From Erigeron canadensis (lineage: Eukaryota > Streptophyta > Magnoliopsida > Asterales > Asteraceae): a DNA stretch of 64,000 bases. A model generated the notes under the pieces. The model made no database searches, was not told where the DNA came from, and worked only from the letters and a program-made list of their open reading frames with translations. The stretch spans positions 35,201,548-35,265,547 of the forward strand of contig NC_057769.1 in NCBI RefSeq assembly GCF_010389155.1. Direction: 5' to 3'. Numbering within the stretch: the stretch's first letter is position 1; every line of letters starts with the position of its first letter. A program made the translations under genes and the position numbers. This document shows positions 46,299 through 59,017 of the stretch, piece after piece.

Positions 46299-48088
46299 TT
46301 GTTTGACAAAACACCCTTGAAATACGCCTGTTTCGAAAAAAATTTCCGTCTCCCACCCTTGACTCGTGAACAAGATGATTCTTTTCATTGTTGTTTGTCG
46401 TCCCCTGCTGATGATCCGGGTTCAATGATCATGCTTACATCAATCAAAAAGCCTTGCATCTTGTTTTGTCGGTTAGATCGTAACAGGAAAAACTTGAGAT
46501 GGACAGAATTGTCATACGCCCAACAGCTCAAGGATGTGTATATTAAAGAAAACTTCTTCCCAGAGGACGATGGTTGCCTAAAAGAAGATGCTTTCTTAAA
46601 AAATCCGACTTGTTGCAATGGTAAAGTATATGCGTTAACTTTGGGGGATTATTATCGTTTTGTCATACAGGTTGACATTGTTGGTAAAGACAACGAAGAC
46701 GTAGTAACTCTGTTGCCAGTTGTAAAAGTGCCCGATTCTTGCTTCTTGAGATGCCCTTCCTTCAATAGTTGCAGGACGGTAGATGTTTATATGAAAGGAT
46801 CTCCTACAGAATTGTTCTACATTGAAACAGGTTTTGAAGACGAAAACAGGAAAACAGTTGGTGATGTGTTTTTGTCTAAACTGGATCTGACCAATATGAT
46901 GTGGGAGGTAATGAAAGACCTTACAGGGGATATATTTGTTAGTAATGAATTTCTGATTTATAGCCCCGGAATCGCGTCAGAGTTGGGTGGTGGTTATATA
47001 CATATTCTTGGCCAAGAGATATACTCTTATAGTGTCAAATCTAAAACTGTCTTTCTATCTTGTGGAACTCTGTGTTGGTGTCGATTACCTGAACTTCCGT
47101 GCGGCAAGCAAATATTGTCGTTCAGCAGCACCGTGCGACGAAACATTTGTAAGGAGGTTACGGACATATTCATTGCCTTCACCATGGTTGCTGGTGTTTG
47201 ACAAACATCAAGGAATTATTACTTTTACAGATCCAATGTCGGGTGACAAGTACTTCCTTAAAACACCTGAAGAATTGATCGATTATCAGATATGCTATTG
47301 CAGGTTTGGTTGGTTGCTCATGCATAGAATTGATGGGCCGATGGTGTTTTATAACCCGTTCACAAATGAGGTCCGTGAGCTTCCACGTCCAGAGTTGCGT
47401 TTAGACAGCTACTGTTTCTCAGCGCCACCTACTTCCCTCGATTGCTATGTTCTTGGCTTTTTGAAATCAGGCAGATATGATGTCTACATCCACCCTGCAG
47501 GTTGGTACTGGAAGGAAGAAAAATATTGGTCTGAACTTTTTAGAGAAAATCTACATGCTAATCCACATTATTTCCGTTTTCCCACATTCCACGATGGAGA
47601 TTATTATGCCTTGAGTGACGCTGGAGGAATCCATGTCCTTAATAATTTGGTAAGTCATGATCCATCTTGGGAGGTCCTTATTGCCGAAGCCCCTGAAAGT
47701 GGTTCCACAAGTACTCCTGTTAAACGCTTCCTAGAAGAAATGTGATCAACATCTTATTCAGGTCGTTGTGGGTGTGTTTGGAGAGTCCATCAAGGTATTT
47801 AGTTATGTCGACGATACTAGAAGGGAATGGCTGAAAATGGATGGTTTAGGAAATCACTCGGTTTATATTTGCGGGACAACATGTCTTTGTGTTGAAGCGA
47901 GAACACCAGAAATGGGAAACAAGATCTACTTCCCTATATTGCATTCCAAGAAGATAGTGTTCTATTCACTCGAAACGTGTAGATTTCACACATTTGATGG
48001 CAGAAATATTGAAGCAAGCTTTGGGGATTTCTTCGAAACTGAATATCATACAAACCCTCACGCTTGGATTGATCCAATTTGGTCTTAG
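46299..48088 (+). pseudogene. Broken F-box/DUF295 (KIB1-4 beta-propeller) gene
   Basis: Three frames together read as F-box-associated DUF295 protein. The first (46,299-47,201) has no ATG at its start and enters mid-domain. It runs to a propeller end near 47,060. The second frame (to 47,745) opens with an F-box tail (VDYLNFRAASKYCRSAAP), followed by TYSLPSPWLLVFDKHQGIIT and the family hallmark VFYNPFTNEVRELP. The third (to 48,088) completes the domain (LGNHSVYICG...). The first joint drops the end of module 1 and the start of the F-box. The second joint is explained by one extra A in GAAGAAATGTGAT at about 47,735-47,742. It looks like a fused or tandem two-module gene with a lost 5' end. Plant relatives are F-box adaptors of SCF ubiquitin ligases; some family members are organellar. 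Confidence 0.75.
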
Positions 48089-49562
48089 CTAGCTAATGCA
48101 TGCATGTAGTTATTATTAGTAATTAGTATCATTATCATTTTATCTATCTATATTACCAGGCACTTAAGACGTCATGTGTTTTTATTTTTCATTTAAAACC
48201 TTGCTATATATATGATTTGTTTGTGGTTTCATGTTGGATCTGGGATGTTTTCTCAATATGGTAGTTTTTTGTTTTCCTGTGGATGGTTTTGGTTCCTTCA
48301 CTCGGGGAAGGGAAATGATCGGATGGACGGTCTAGTAGTCAGAATCCTAAACCTAACCTTACTTATCAGGTCAAGTGTTGTGAACCCTAATTGTTGACAC
48401 ATACACTTGATTTATGCTTTCAAGTAATCGATAGTATATTTTGAAACAAGGGAAGTAGCCTAAAGACGGAGCTTGTATACTTGATACTTTTCAGTATTAC
48501 TAGTATTCACTTTAGAGCTCGAATTTGAACAGCAACTGTCGAAGCTCTATCCATCTATCGCTAGTAACAAAAACAAAAGCCAAACGGCTTGTTTTCTTAA
48601 TTGAACCGATGCGCAAAACCACCTAAACATGTGTTGTAAGTGCTATAAGTGATAATTGTTTCTCAACTACTGGCGCAGCCTTCAACGGCACTTACCTTTT
48701 CCTCTTTTGTGGTTGTAAATTGCAAAAATAATGGGGAAATTAATTGATCCAAGTTTTTATATAAATTGCAACAATATTTAGGACCACACAATTGGTTAAA
48801 AAAAGGTAAATCTAGACCTCACAACTCCCTAAACAACTTGTTCGGGTTGGCGTGTTCATATATGAAATGGATGAAGATGTCTATTGTAGTTATGGGAGAG
48901 TCATTGGTTTTGTTAGTAAATTTAGGAAGTTGAGAAACAAGTGATCTTAAAACAATTCGATATGTCGATGGACCAAATCTACACTTCACATTATACAATC
49001 AAACTATAATGTGCTAATATTGTAGCTGTTATGGGACTCCTTCGGGCTTCCGGTAAAGCAACTAACCTGAAAGTGGCCGTGAATGCATTAGGCGTCACAT
49101 GGACGTCTTCACTTCCTACGTAGCAAGGTGGCATATGAAGTTTAAAGAGAGCCTATTTGGGTCTAACTTATACTGCTCGTGTTAAGTGTTTCATACATGT
49201 TCACAGCATCATGTTGCGTTCATACGCTAATTTGGCTGACTCGAAAGAATACCCTTACCATTTTAGACTGACAAGTTATGATAATTGGCAGAGAACTTCA
49301 AGCTGGAAATGATATATAGTAAAAAACGGATAGTGTATTTAGGAAATTTTCTCCATTTGCCAAGCAAAGGATACAAGGTTAATGATGTTAGAAGGTCTAT
49401 CAGTTCTTTCACAATAGCATGTTACTCAAAGCAGATAACATAAGACCCATGATATAAGAACTATAATGTTACAAACAACTAATAGTTTGTTAAAGAATAA
49501 TCACGAAAAAGGTTTTTAAGAGTTACACAGCTACAAATCAAGCCCAATAAGAATGATTTAGA
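48089..49562. other. Intergenic region, no gene
   Basis: This separates the F-box pseudogene and the convergent hydrolase gene. It holds the likely 3' untranslated ends of both. Nothing else is supported. Short open frames such as 48,212-48,397 lack any domain. Confidence 0.5.
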
Positions 49563-52500
49563 CTATTTTTCACCAAGTAAAAGCGCTTTTAGGATGGCGT
49601 CACTGATCCCATCAGCATAAGGGAACATGTGGCCAGCACCCTTCAGCTCGTGATAGTGAATCCATGGAAGCTGTTGGGCTATATAGCGTTGCAGTGTTAC
49701 AGGAACAAGTTTATCTTCATCGCCCTGCCATACATGAACAGATCCTTCGCTGTTTGGAAACGGATTCTCAATTTCCATTGGATCAAACTCCCATGTACCG
49801 AATCCAATATTGTAGTCACGGTGGATGGATTCATATTCTCCTTGTTGTCTCACTTGTCCCTTTATAACACACGAAAAGAGTAACATTAGGCCTACCTTTT
49901 CCTCTTAAAAGTAAACTAATAGATTGTCTCCTATATATAATTAGATAAACAGAAGCAACATTACATGACCTAAACTCTAGATTTGGAATTCACATTTACA
50001 CGCTATCACTTTCGAAATGTACACACGGCACAGACATAATTCTCTCAAAAGAAGGGGGTCCACCAGGCTCTGAACGAGTTTAAGTTGAAGCAGGGAAAAA
50101 ATGGGCAGGCCCGGTTTGGAATGACCCTCAACACTTGTTTGTCCTTTTTTTTTTATACTTTTGCAAATATTTTGATTCCTTGATTTTGATAATACAATGT
50201 TATCGCGATAATAATCTGGTTTACAAACTAAAGATTTAGAAGGAGGTTGTATGCATCAAAAAAATTACTTCAGGGCAACTTTCTATCCATTTAAACCTAT
50301 TCAACCCATCTTATAACTGGCTGAAAGTACTGCCTCTATGTACAAACTGCCCCTTTGAGCTTTGACATTAGTGACCATACATCATTAGTTCACACAAATA
50401 AGTACCTGAACAGACTCTCTGCCAGCAGTAAACTTTGGCACAAGTTCTACATCTTGGCGCGAACGAACATCAGGGCTGCGAGCAATAACAGAGAGAGAAG
50501 GAAACCATTTCTGGGTGTTCCACCAGTAGGTCAGTGATGGAAAGTAGTGAGCAACCCGAAAGCTCCATTGATCTTGAACAAACTGCTTTGAAAACTCAAG
50601 TTGCGATAAGTTTGCTGGCAAGTTAGGCCACCAATAGTTAACCACTGGAGCTATAAGAGTTGCTCCTGCTAGCCTGTTATATTACAACTATAATCAGATC
50701 GATATAAATGTAAGTCAAATTACAAAATGATAAGAATCCAAACATAATTGGAGGTCTCATCATTCAGCTTAATGTTTTTTGGCGGCACTTCACACTCAAA
50801 TTCCATCATTTGGGGCCTTAATTTCGGATTTTCCCGCCTTAAGAGTTTCTATGTAAATATTGTGAAATTAAGATTATCAACTAACATATAAGTAATTGAA
50901 TTTTGATAGTTGGAAATTATAGCAGTGCCTTAAATAAGTAATTTATGTGATCAGATAGGCAGATAGCAAGTGAAGGTTATAAATCAGGAGTAGGGGGAGG
51001 GGTAGAGGATGAATTGGGGTAAATATTTGATATTTCATTAAGAATATGACTAGTCAAGTAACTCTGTTCTTTTCATTCTCCCCCTTTACCTGTTAAAGAT
51101 AAAACATAGCCCGAAGCAACCGATTCATAAGTAAATGCGTCAAGGAAACAATCTGATTTTATGCATGCGAAAAGAACGTGATACACGAGAGTGTTAACCT
51201 CCATACATACCTGTGAGGAATGTACTTCAAATAAGACCAAATCACTTGACCGCCCATTGAAAAGCCTGCTACATAGAATTTGGATCCAAGTCCCAGCTGA
51301 TCAGCAAGTTCTTCTGTATCTAAGGCCAAACTCTTCAGAGTTCGTTTAGGATCTGGATCACTCTCTCCATAACCCGGTCGATCAAATGAAACAATATATA
51401 TCCCCAAATCTTCAAGTAGAGCCTGTGAAAGTTACCAATTTTTCAGTCAACTCTCTCACCGAAAATAAGAACGGCAAGCAAAAAACAGAAAAGAAACAAA
51501 AACATACTGGGGAGGCTGATGTGGCAATAACAGCATAATACTTGACAGAGTCAAAACCATGAGCAAAAACTATTTTGTATTTTGCCGACTCTTTTGGTAC
51601 ACCATATTCCGTGTAGGACAAATGTCTTCCGTCACGAAGCTTGATTCTAGGTGCTGTAATGGGAAGTCCATCTGGAGGTCCAACTTTCTTGGGAGCAGGT
51701 GGACAAGCTGCTTGATAAGCCCATGCGAAAAATCCGACAATGAAGACGAGTAGAAATTTGAAGAAAATCCCTGAAATGTTATAAATGCAACATAATGAAT
51801 AAATATCAAGACTTGTAAACATGGTCCATTAGAAGCATTTTGGAATTGACTATCATGTATTAGATAATTCGAGGCACATGATCATGATCAGTAGATTAAA
51901 GGTAGGGGGTACCCATCATATTCTATACTCGTAACTTATATCAATAATAATAATCAGGGAACTCCCGTCTGAGGCTCTAAGCCACCTATGATTGACTCTG
52001 GGCTACATATATACCTTCCAACCCAGTGGAACTGGGCAAACAACCAGACATCCAAATTATCAGTTTTTAGGTTGGGCGGGTCACCCCAAAGAACATTCAC
52101 TGACATAATTCGAACTCATGACTTCCTTTTGAGAATTCCAAGCAGTCATTGCTCCTTTGAGATTGCAATTTACGCCCGTATAATCATAAAATCAAAATTA
52201 AAATCAGCAATCACTGGAATTGATAGCTTAATTGCACACCGAAACACTCAAATGAATCGATAGCTTAGTTGCACACCGAAACACTCACATAGCTTTTTAG
52301 TTATTGTGAAATCTATTGTACATGTATCCTGTTGGCTTAGGATCATATTATTATAAGTCGTATTTCCGGGAATAATCTAAGCCTACGGGATAACACGAAA
52401 TGACACGGTAACTCGATAATAACAATTGATATATTAAAGTAATATATTAATTAGTTTGATCACGAAATAATTAATTAAACATAATTAAAGGATTAATTAT

Positions 52501-53787
52501 ATTTAATTGATTAAAAAAGAGGATTAAAGTGTGAAAATTGGAAAGTGGACTTGGACCTAAGTCCATGACATGGGACGGCTCATCAAGGCTTTCCAAAGCC
52601 TTGATGTTTGCTTAATTTCCAAGTAAAGGTTAACCTAATATTGTCCTATAAATAGAGGGTTAAGCTTAAGGTTTTTTCACACACAATTACAAAGTAATTC
52701 TCTCCTCTTTCTATCCTTTTCTTTGGTTCGGTCGACTACTCCCTCCTCTAAGGGGTTTTCGACTTTTTAAGTTTAGGGTTAAACAAAGGGTTGTTTAGGT
52801 TCGTGATCGGGGTACTAGCATACATTATTCGAGGTGTCTAGTGTGCGATCGTGGAGGGGTTTTGCTTTAAACCCTAAGCATTAATAATAATCTTATTATT
52901 ATTTTCTTATTGGATCTTTGCATATAAGGTACACGTCCCAATTCTCTCTTTGTTAATTAATGTGATTACATATATGTTTCGATTTCTTCCGTTGCGCTTA
53001 TTCGTGATCTTGTATGTTTTATGTGTTCATATTCTAACATATCCTACTACAAAAAAACATGCAAATGTATATACTCGGGACTAAATCACTAGATAACCCA
53101 TATATTTTGCTCATGTGACAGCCATATAAGTTGCCTCATAATAGTAGTGATATGTCATCCGTTACAAGTCATTAGAAGTTAAATACATACAATAGCAATA
53201 ACTGAAAGTTCGATACAGACGACATAAGTTATTAAGTAACATAGATACATACATTAAATTTCAGCTAAAGTTGAATACATCAAAAAACACTAACCTATGT
53301 AAAATAAGCTCAAATCCAGACCGCGGAAAGTTTAACAAGACCAAACAAACCTCCCTACCAAGATACTTTTCATTAAAACATTACTCGTAACCAAAAACAC
53401 ACTCATCCTTTTAAAGTCATATGAAACATCCTTATTATCCATATATAACATCCAAATTATTACAGAATAAAATTTTGATTATAATTTATATATATTGTCG
53501 TATGTTTAATATGTGCTAAATTAAGAGACCTCAATCAAGCTGCACAGCTACTGACCAAACCAAAACAGTCAACTAAAATCTAAAGTTTATGTTTGACTAA
53601 CCAACCAAAAATTTGAATCTTAATTGTTTATTAAAGTTGGCAACAAAATTCTTAAATAAATTATATATAAAGAAAAGAATAAGATTGGAAAATAGATAAG
53701 TGTACCTGAAGGGAAAAAAGAAGAAGAATTTGATTTGGGTTTTTTCCTGGTGTGTGATCTTGCTGATGCTGCTGATACTATTGCCAT
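49563..53787 (-). CDS. Membrane-anchored alpha/beta hydrolase, five exons
   Basis: Coding exons are 53,787-53,706, 51,770-51,508, 51,422-51,211, 50,673-50,406 and 49,859-49,563. All introns are GT-AG and phases join to give 373 residues. A short serine/basic N-terminus precedes a membrane segment (about 29-49, IFFKFLLVFIVGFFAWAY). The alpha/beta hydrolase fold follows: oxyanion-region VFAHGFDS, RPGYGESDPDP, nucleophile S170 in GFSMGG, acid D322 or D324 in GDEDKLVP, and H352 in GAGHMFP. All catalytic positions are present, so it is probably an active hydrolase. The substrate is unknown and no name is justified. Exon 1 is short and lies 1.9 kb upstream because intron 1 hosts a solo LTR. The start is the first ATG in a good context. 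Confidence 0.88.
52330..53039 (+). mobile_element. Solo LTR inside intron 1 of the hydrolase
   Basis: It starts TGTTGGCTTAGG and ends ATTCTAACA, 710 bp long, flanked by TATCC at 52,325-52,329 and 53,040-53,044. A plus-strand TATA box (CCTATAAATAGAGG, about 52,646-52,660) marks it as an LTR with a promoter pointing antisense to the host gene. No internal domain remains. The superfamily is not assignable from the LTR alone. Confidence 0.85.
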
Positions 53788-53842
53788 TCTAATTTCTTGA
53801 ACAGAATAGTAACTCTTTGAAAAATGTACTTCATTTATATCT

Positions 53843-54128
53843 AGGGTGAGTACTGTAACAAACTTTGAACGAATGTCTATAGTAGGAAATAACTAAAGTT
53901 GTGTGTATTGTATGTAAATAACTCGAAAATAATGTTTATTGTATGTAAGAAAATATATTCAACCAATTAAAATCAAAGAAGTGGCACCTCTATATGATTG
54001 TCACGTATGTTTTCTTACATACAATAAATATTTTTTAAAATTGTTTACATACAATATACAAAACTTTAGTTATTTTCTACTATAGACATTCGTCCAAAGT
54101 TTTTTACATTCCATGATACTTATCCCTT
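53843..54128. mobile_element. Foldback MITE, family copy A
   Basis: Long inverted arms (left AAACTTTGAACGAATGTCTATAG; right its complement CTATAGACATTCGTCCAAAG) surround a core with TTGTATGTAA/TTACATACAA repeats. It is homologous to copies B and C below. Ends are worn and I see no clean TSD. It begins about 55 bp upstream of the hydrolase ATG. Confidence 0.7.
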
Positions 54129-54141
54129 ATATTTATAAGTG

Positions 54142-54435
54142 GTCAAGGATTAGTTTAATGAAATGTATCTATCTTTGACCGAATGTCTATAGTAAAAAAA
54201 AATTAAAGTTATGTGTATTGTATGTAAGCAACTTGAAAAAATGTTTATTGTATGTAAGAAAACATACGTGACAACCATATACAGGTGTCACTTGTCAGAT
54301 TGTAATTGGTTGAACCGAAATTCTTACATACAATAAACATTATTTCAAAGTTGTTTACATACAATACACAAAGCTTTAGTTATTTCCTACTATAAACATT
54401 CATTCAAAGATTTTTACATTCAACGAAACTAATCC
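54142..54435. mobile_element. Foldback MITE, family copy B, 9-bp TSD
   Basis: Ends GGATTAGTTT and GAAACTAATCC, with the same arm and core sequence as copy A. TTATAAGTG occurs at 54,133-54,141 and 54,436-54,444. The left end has five extra bases (GTCAA) before the repeat. The 9-bp TSD points to a Mutator-type element. Confidence 0.8.
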
Positions 54436-54444
54436 TTATAAGTG

Positions 54445-55180
54445 TTCATATTACTATTACTATTGTGGAAATTAAAATTGAAACTGAGTGGATGTTTCTG
54501 GTATAATTTTACTTTATTTCTTCAACCAGTAGATATATGTCTGTTCTTTTTCACATGTCTTAGGTTAATTCGGTGGCTTTTTCTCCTTGAATTATGCTTA
54601 TAATCTAATGATATTACATAATTTTGTTAATGTGTTAAAAAATAAAAACATCTTCTTTTACAGTTTTACTAATTAAAGTTAGCAAACTATTTTTAAACCT
54701 CTCTTTTCCAAATATGCCCATCGTTATGCAATAGCCAGATATATATTGTTAATAAATACTTTCAAAAATGTGTTAAAAAAGATAGAAGTAGACATATAAG
54801 CTAATTTATACGCTAAAATTTATGAATAGGGGTTCTCTCAAGTTTTTGTAACTTAACAATTAGTTTATTTATTAACTAAGTAAAAAAAAAAGTAATTTTC
54901 AAATAAACTTTTTACGTGTACCATGTATTTGAGTTTCTTTGTTTAATAAAAACTTAAAAGTATGTTTAGATTATAAACAGGTTCATAAAATTATATTGAA
55001 AACATTTAAAATCATAGTTATGTTTACAAATAAATGATGTGCAATATTATTAGAAAAAAAAAAGTTACTTTTAAGTTATTTCTTGTGTATTGCTTAAGTT
55101 AAAAATTTACATATTTACCACTTTTTTCATATAAAATCGATTTAACTCTTAATAATCGATAATATGATATAACTTGTGAT
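54445..55180. other. Spacer, no gene
   Basis: AT-rich sequence between the MITE pair and the PIF element. No coding sequence or clear repeat is recognised. Confidence 0.5.
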
Positions 55181-55181
55181 A

Positions 55182-57110
55182 GGGGAAGGGAGTGGTAGAT
55201 GGCATGGGTAACGGCATGCCATGCCGCCGAGGGAACACCGGCGCCATCCCCATGGCATGGCAGCGACATGGAGTGGAGCGGCATTAAAGCCCGGCGAGGG
55301 ATGTTCAATTTCGACTGTTGGGAGGAGCGTATGAGGGGTGGGGTCCACCTTAAAGTGACCGTTTGAAGTTAATTAAAAAAATATATAAAATTTCCCTACC
55401 TATTTATCTATAAATACTCTTCTTTTTTAACAAAAAAAAACACCAAACAAAAACATATCTTCACACTTCCACCAAAAGAAACACCACATTACTAAAAAAT
55501 GGATTCCTCTTCCTCATCTTCTTCATTTTGTGTTCCACCGGAGTTAGACGATTCGTCTACGGGGAGTACTTTTCAGTTTATTAATCAAGTGTACGCCGAG
55601 CTTGAAGATACCGGCACCTCTACCGACACTCGTAGGTATATTGATTGAGACCGGGAAGAAGCTCACGCGATACTAATGCGTGACTACTTCGTTGAAGACT
55701 CAAAGTTTGACGAACCATTATTTCGTCATCGTTTTCACATGAGCAAAAGGTTGTTTTTGAAGATTGTTGGTGATATTGAAGCTAACTTTAGCTACTTTCA
55801 AGAGGGGTACGACGCACGGAGTAAAAAAAGTTGTAGCGCTCTTCAAAAGTGCACATCGGCGATCAAGCAACTGTCTACGGGTGAACCTTCAGACGCGTAT
55901 GACGAGTATTTATGTATGGTTGCTAGAACGGGACGCGAAACCATGGAGTACTTTTGTGATGCGGTCGTTAATTTGTATCAAAAGTAGTTCTTACGTAGGC
56001 CGACATCTCATGACATTGCTCTCATCACACAAGCTCATGAAGAAAGACACCACATTCCAGGAATGCTTGGTAGTCTTGATTGTACACACATCAAATGGAG
56101 GATGTGCCCTAGACACTTAAAGGGGCAATACACGAGGGGTGATCACAAGGTACCTACTATTATGATTGAATGTGTTGCTTCTTATGACTTGTGGATTTGG
56201 CATTCGTTTTTCGGTCCCCCTGGATCGAACAACGATGTCAATGTTTTGCAGCAGTCGTCGTTGTTTCAAAACGAGCGTAATGGATCCGTGCCAGATAGTT
56301 CATTTAGCGTAAACGGACATGATTACAAGCGCAGTTACTACCTTACCGATGGAATCTATCTTAGGTGGGTTGCGTTTGTTAAAGCTTATCCTCATCTAGT
56401 GGGACAATATGAAAAGAAATTTAAAAGACTACAAGAGGCTGCAAGCAATGATGTTGAACGAGCGTTTGGTGTTCTTAAGGAAAAATGGAAGATCTTGGAC
56501 CGTCCCCTCCAGCTATGGACAAAGAAGAAGATCAAAAAAGTCGTCGCTACGTGTACTATACTACACAACATGATCATCAAAGACAACAGGCGGGCGATAT
56601 CACCGGTTCATATTATGGATCCACCGGTGCCAAGAGTTTATAACCCAGAAGCAAACCGGAAGATAACGGACGAGAACATGCATCATCGGCTCCGATACGA
56701 TCCCACGGCGCATGTATCGACTTTAGATTTATCATTCCTTGACGATCCAGCGATGCAGCCACCATCAGTCGCGAGTTTGATTTAGTTGTCTTCATTTTAG
56801 AAATTTAGAATAAAAATTTATGTACTTTTTAATTTATGTTTATGTAATGTTTTGTTTTAATTTTAATGAATTTTTAAGTTTTTATTTAATGTTTGATTAA
56901 ATTAAATGAAAAAGAAAAAATTTTTTTGGGAGGGATGGAAAAGTCATGAATGCCATTAAAAATATTTGGGAGTAATGGTTGTGAGGGTTGAAAAGGAAAA
57001 TTGAGTTAGAGGTATTTGATTGGTGGAATTTGGAAGGGATGCAAAATTGGAAGTCATAACTTTTTACCAGAAGGTTTGACAACTTGAATCCTTGCGAATG
57101 TGACAAGGGG
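55182..57110 (+). mobile_element. PIF/Harbinger element (right end unclear)
   Basis: The left end GGGGAAGGGAGTGGTAG resembles the TIR of the MITE at 7,391. It is followed by a GC-rich patch with CGGCATGCCATGCCG and CCATGGCATGGCAG palindromes (55,210-55,265), a TATAAATAC box at about 55,411, and the transposase frame. The 3' untranslated end up to about 57,050 is alignable by eye with the inner left part of the 7,391 MITE on the opposite strand, but the terminal GACCACTCCC-type repeat is not present. The right TIR is therefore lost or badly diverged. The right limit given is approximate. Confidence 0.6.
55499..56785 (+). pseudogene. PIF/Harbinger transposase with two nonsense codons
   Basis: One frame of 428 codons from ATG 55,499 is interrupted only by TGA at codon 50 (55,646) and TAG at codon 163 (55,985). 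It opens with a serine-rich stretch, then RDYF...FRHRFHMSKRLFLKIVGDIE, the usual helical DNA-binding region. The DDE nuclease domain follows: D194 in GSLDCTH, the conserved GSNNDVNV around 246, D284 in TDGIYLRW and E320 in [12 protein letters not shown], then a LHNMII motif. The usual family length is about 400-450 residues, so nothing large is missing. It needs an ORF1 Myb-like partner for mobility. One such gene lies at 34,275, in what appears to be a separate element. It is inactive unless the stops are read through. Confidence 0.9.
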
Positions 57111-57136
57111 GAGTAATAACAAAATCAAATAAATAA

Positions 57137-57427
57137 GGGATTAGTTTCCTGAAATGTAACTATCTTTGACCGAATGTCTATAGTGGGAAAAAACTAAAGT
57201 TATGTGTATTGTATGTAAGCAACTTGAAAAAATGCTTATTGTATGTAAGAAAACATACGTGGCAACCATATACAGGTGTCACTTGTCAGATTTTAATCGG
57301 TTGAAACGAAATTCTTACATACAATAAACATTATTTCAAAGTTGTTTACATACAATACACACAACTTTAGTTATGACCTACAATAAACATTCGTTCAAAG
57401 TTTCTTACATTCGTAGAAACTAATCCC
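57137..57427. mobile_element. Foldback MITE, family copy C, 9-bp TSD
   Basis: Ends GGGATTAGTTT and AAACTAATCCC are exact inverted repeats. AATAAATAA flanks both sides (57,128-57,136 and 57,428-57,436). The body matches copies A and B, with ACATACGTGGCAACCATATA, TTGTATGTAA and TTACATACAA. It has the cleanest ends of the three copies. Confidence 0.85.
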
Positions 57428-57436
57428 AATAAATAA

Positions 57437-59017
57437 TAGGGACCATGTTTCGTTACAACGAATCTCTTCCGTTTTCGATATACTTTTAAAAAGTGTTGCT
57501 AATCATAGAAAAAGTGCCTCAAAGACCACATGTGAACATTATTATGAGAGTACACGTTATGTTTAGACTTTTATGTAAGGGATTTGTTGTATGGTTTTTT
57601 TAGTGTGGGATTTGTTGGAAATTCCTACCACTTCATATTCAATGGAGCTTTTTTATCTTCTCATTGTAATGGAACACATTGCTTACGTTTATGGTTTTCT
57701 TTACTTAAACTAATTAAGTATTAAATCAAGATTAGATAATTAAAATGATATTGTTTAGTTAATATACAATATATGTTTTTGATACGTATTAAGTTTCATT
57801 TAGTCGATTTAATATTTTTAAAACCTAAAACAAATAAATATAATTCATATTGAATTTCTTAAAAATGCAACTCATCCACACACAAATGTTTCACCGCACA
57901 TCCTGCTGGAACCAAAATCTTTTGGTCTCGTATACTTTCATTTTAAAAATATGTGAATAAACTAAAACAATTCTTAGAGTACTAGTTTGCATTCATAATC
58001 ATTCGGCGCAATTTTGCCGTTTTGGAACTTTGCACACTCACGATGGAATTACATTGTTTCAAACTTCAAAGCCCGCAACATTCACACGTCGATTGAGATG
58101 GAAATTAGCAAAATGTTTTTTGGCTTTTCTTTTTAATTTTAAATACATGACAAGAGAAAAAAAATAATGTGTCTATTGTAAGAGAAAAACAATATTCGCA
58201 CCTAAAGGTCTAAAAAATAATGCTTGGGGTGTAACTCTAAGCAAGTTGAATTAAGCCAGATAGTATAGTTTGTTTATTAGTTACTCGACTAGGTCGAATA
58301 ACCTTTTTTTTTCTAACACAAACTTAAACGCTAATTATTGTTTGACCTCAATGCTCTTATATGTTATATGAAAAACTTTGATTAATTAAATTAGAGCTAA
58401 CCCACATGTTTATGAGTTCGAGTTGGATTTTAGTTTAATAGCTCAACATCCAACTCAAATAATCTCATTTCATGATCGTAATTAACTTTATTTTTGAACT
58501 CAAAGACACACTCAGTTATCATAAACTAACCGTGTTTGGCTCATTAAGATGGAATAACTCATTCTACTCAAAATAACTATTTAAATGTCCCATAAAGTAA
58601 GGTTTTAGCTCAAGTTGTGAAACTAGCTAAACGATTATTTTTGTAGGACGACAAATATTTTCCTACTCGAAGATGATGTAAACAAAATCAATATCAAGTA
58701 ACTCGTTAAAACCTAAACTCATTCACATTTTTTTTTTTTTTTGACAAGGAATAACTTATAATCTTAAATACTTACAATAATACTTAAGTTAAATGCCTTT
58801 AAAAAGTTATGAAAGATTAATATGTGTATTTGAAATAATCGGATACATATTTTTGAAAATGTTACCCGGCAATCGATAAGTAAAAAACTAGAACTTGAAA
58901 ACCAACCAATTTCGGTCAGTCAAACACTTTGAAGTAAAAAAAAAGAAAGAATAAAATTATAAAAAAACATCATCCTCGTGATAAGATCTGGAGAACCAAT
59001 TGATTCCATCAACAACA
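57437..59017. other. Upstream region of RCE1, no gene
   Basis: AT-rich intergenic sequence that should contain the RCE1 promoter. I could not single out a convincing TATA box. A T run lies at about 58,729-58,742. Confidence 0.4.

Noticed and set aside
51988..52263. 91-residue plus-strand frame in hydrolase intron 1
   Set aside because: No domain. It overlaps a repeat-like stretch with a GTTCGAAT-type motif, possibly an old SINE, but no tail or TSD was found.
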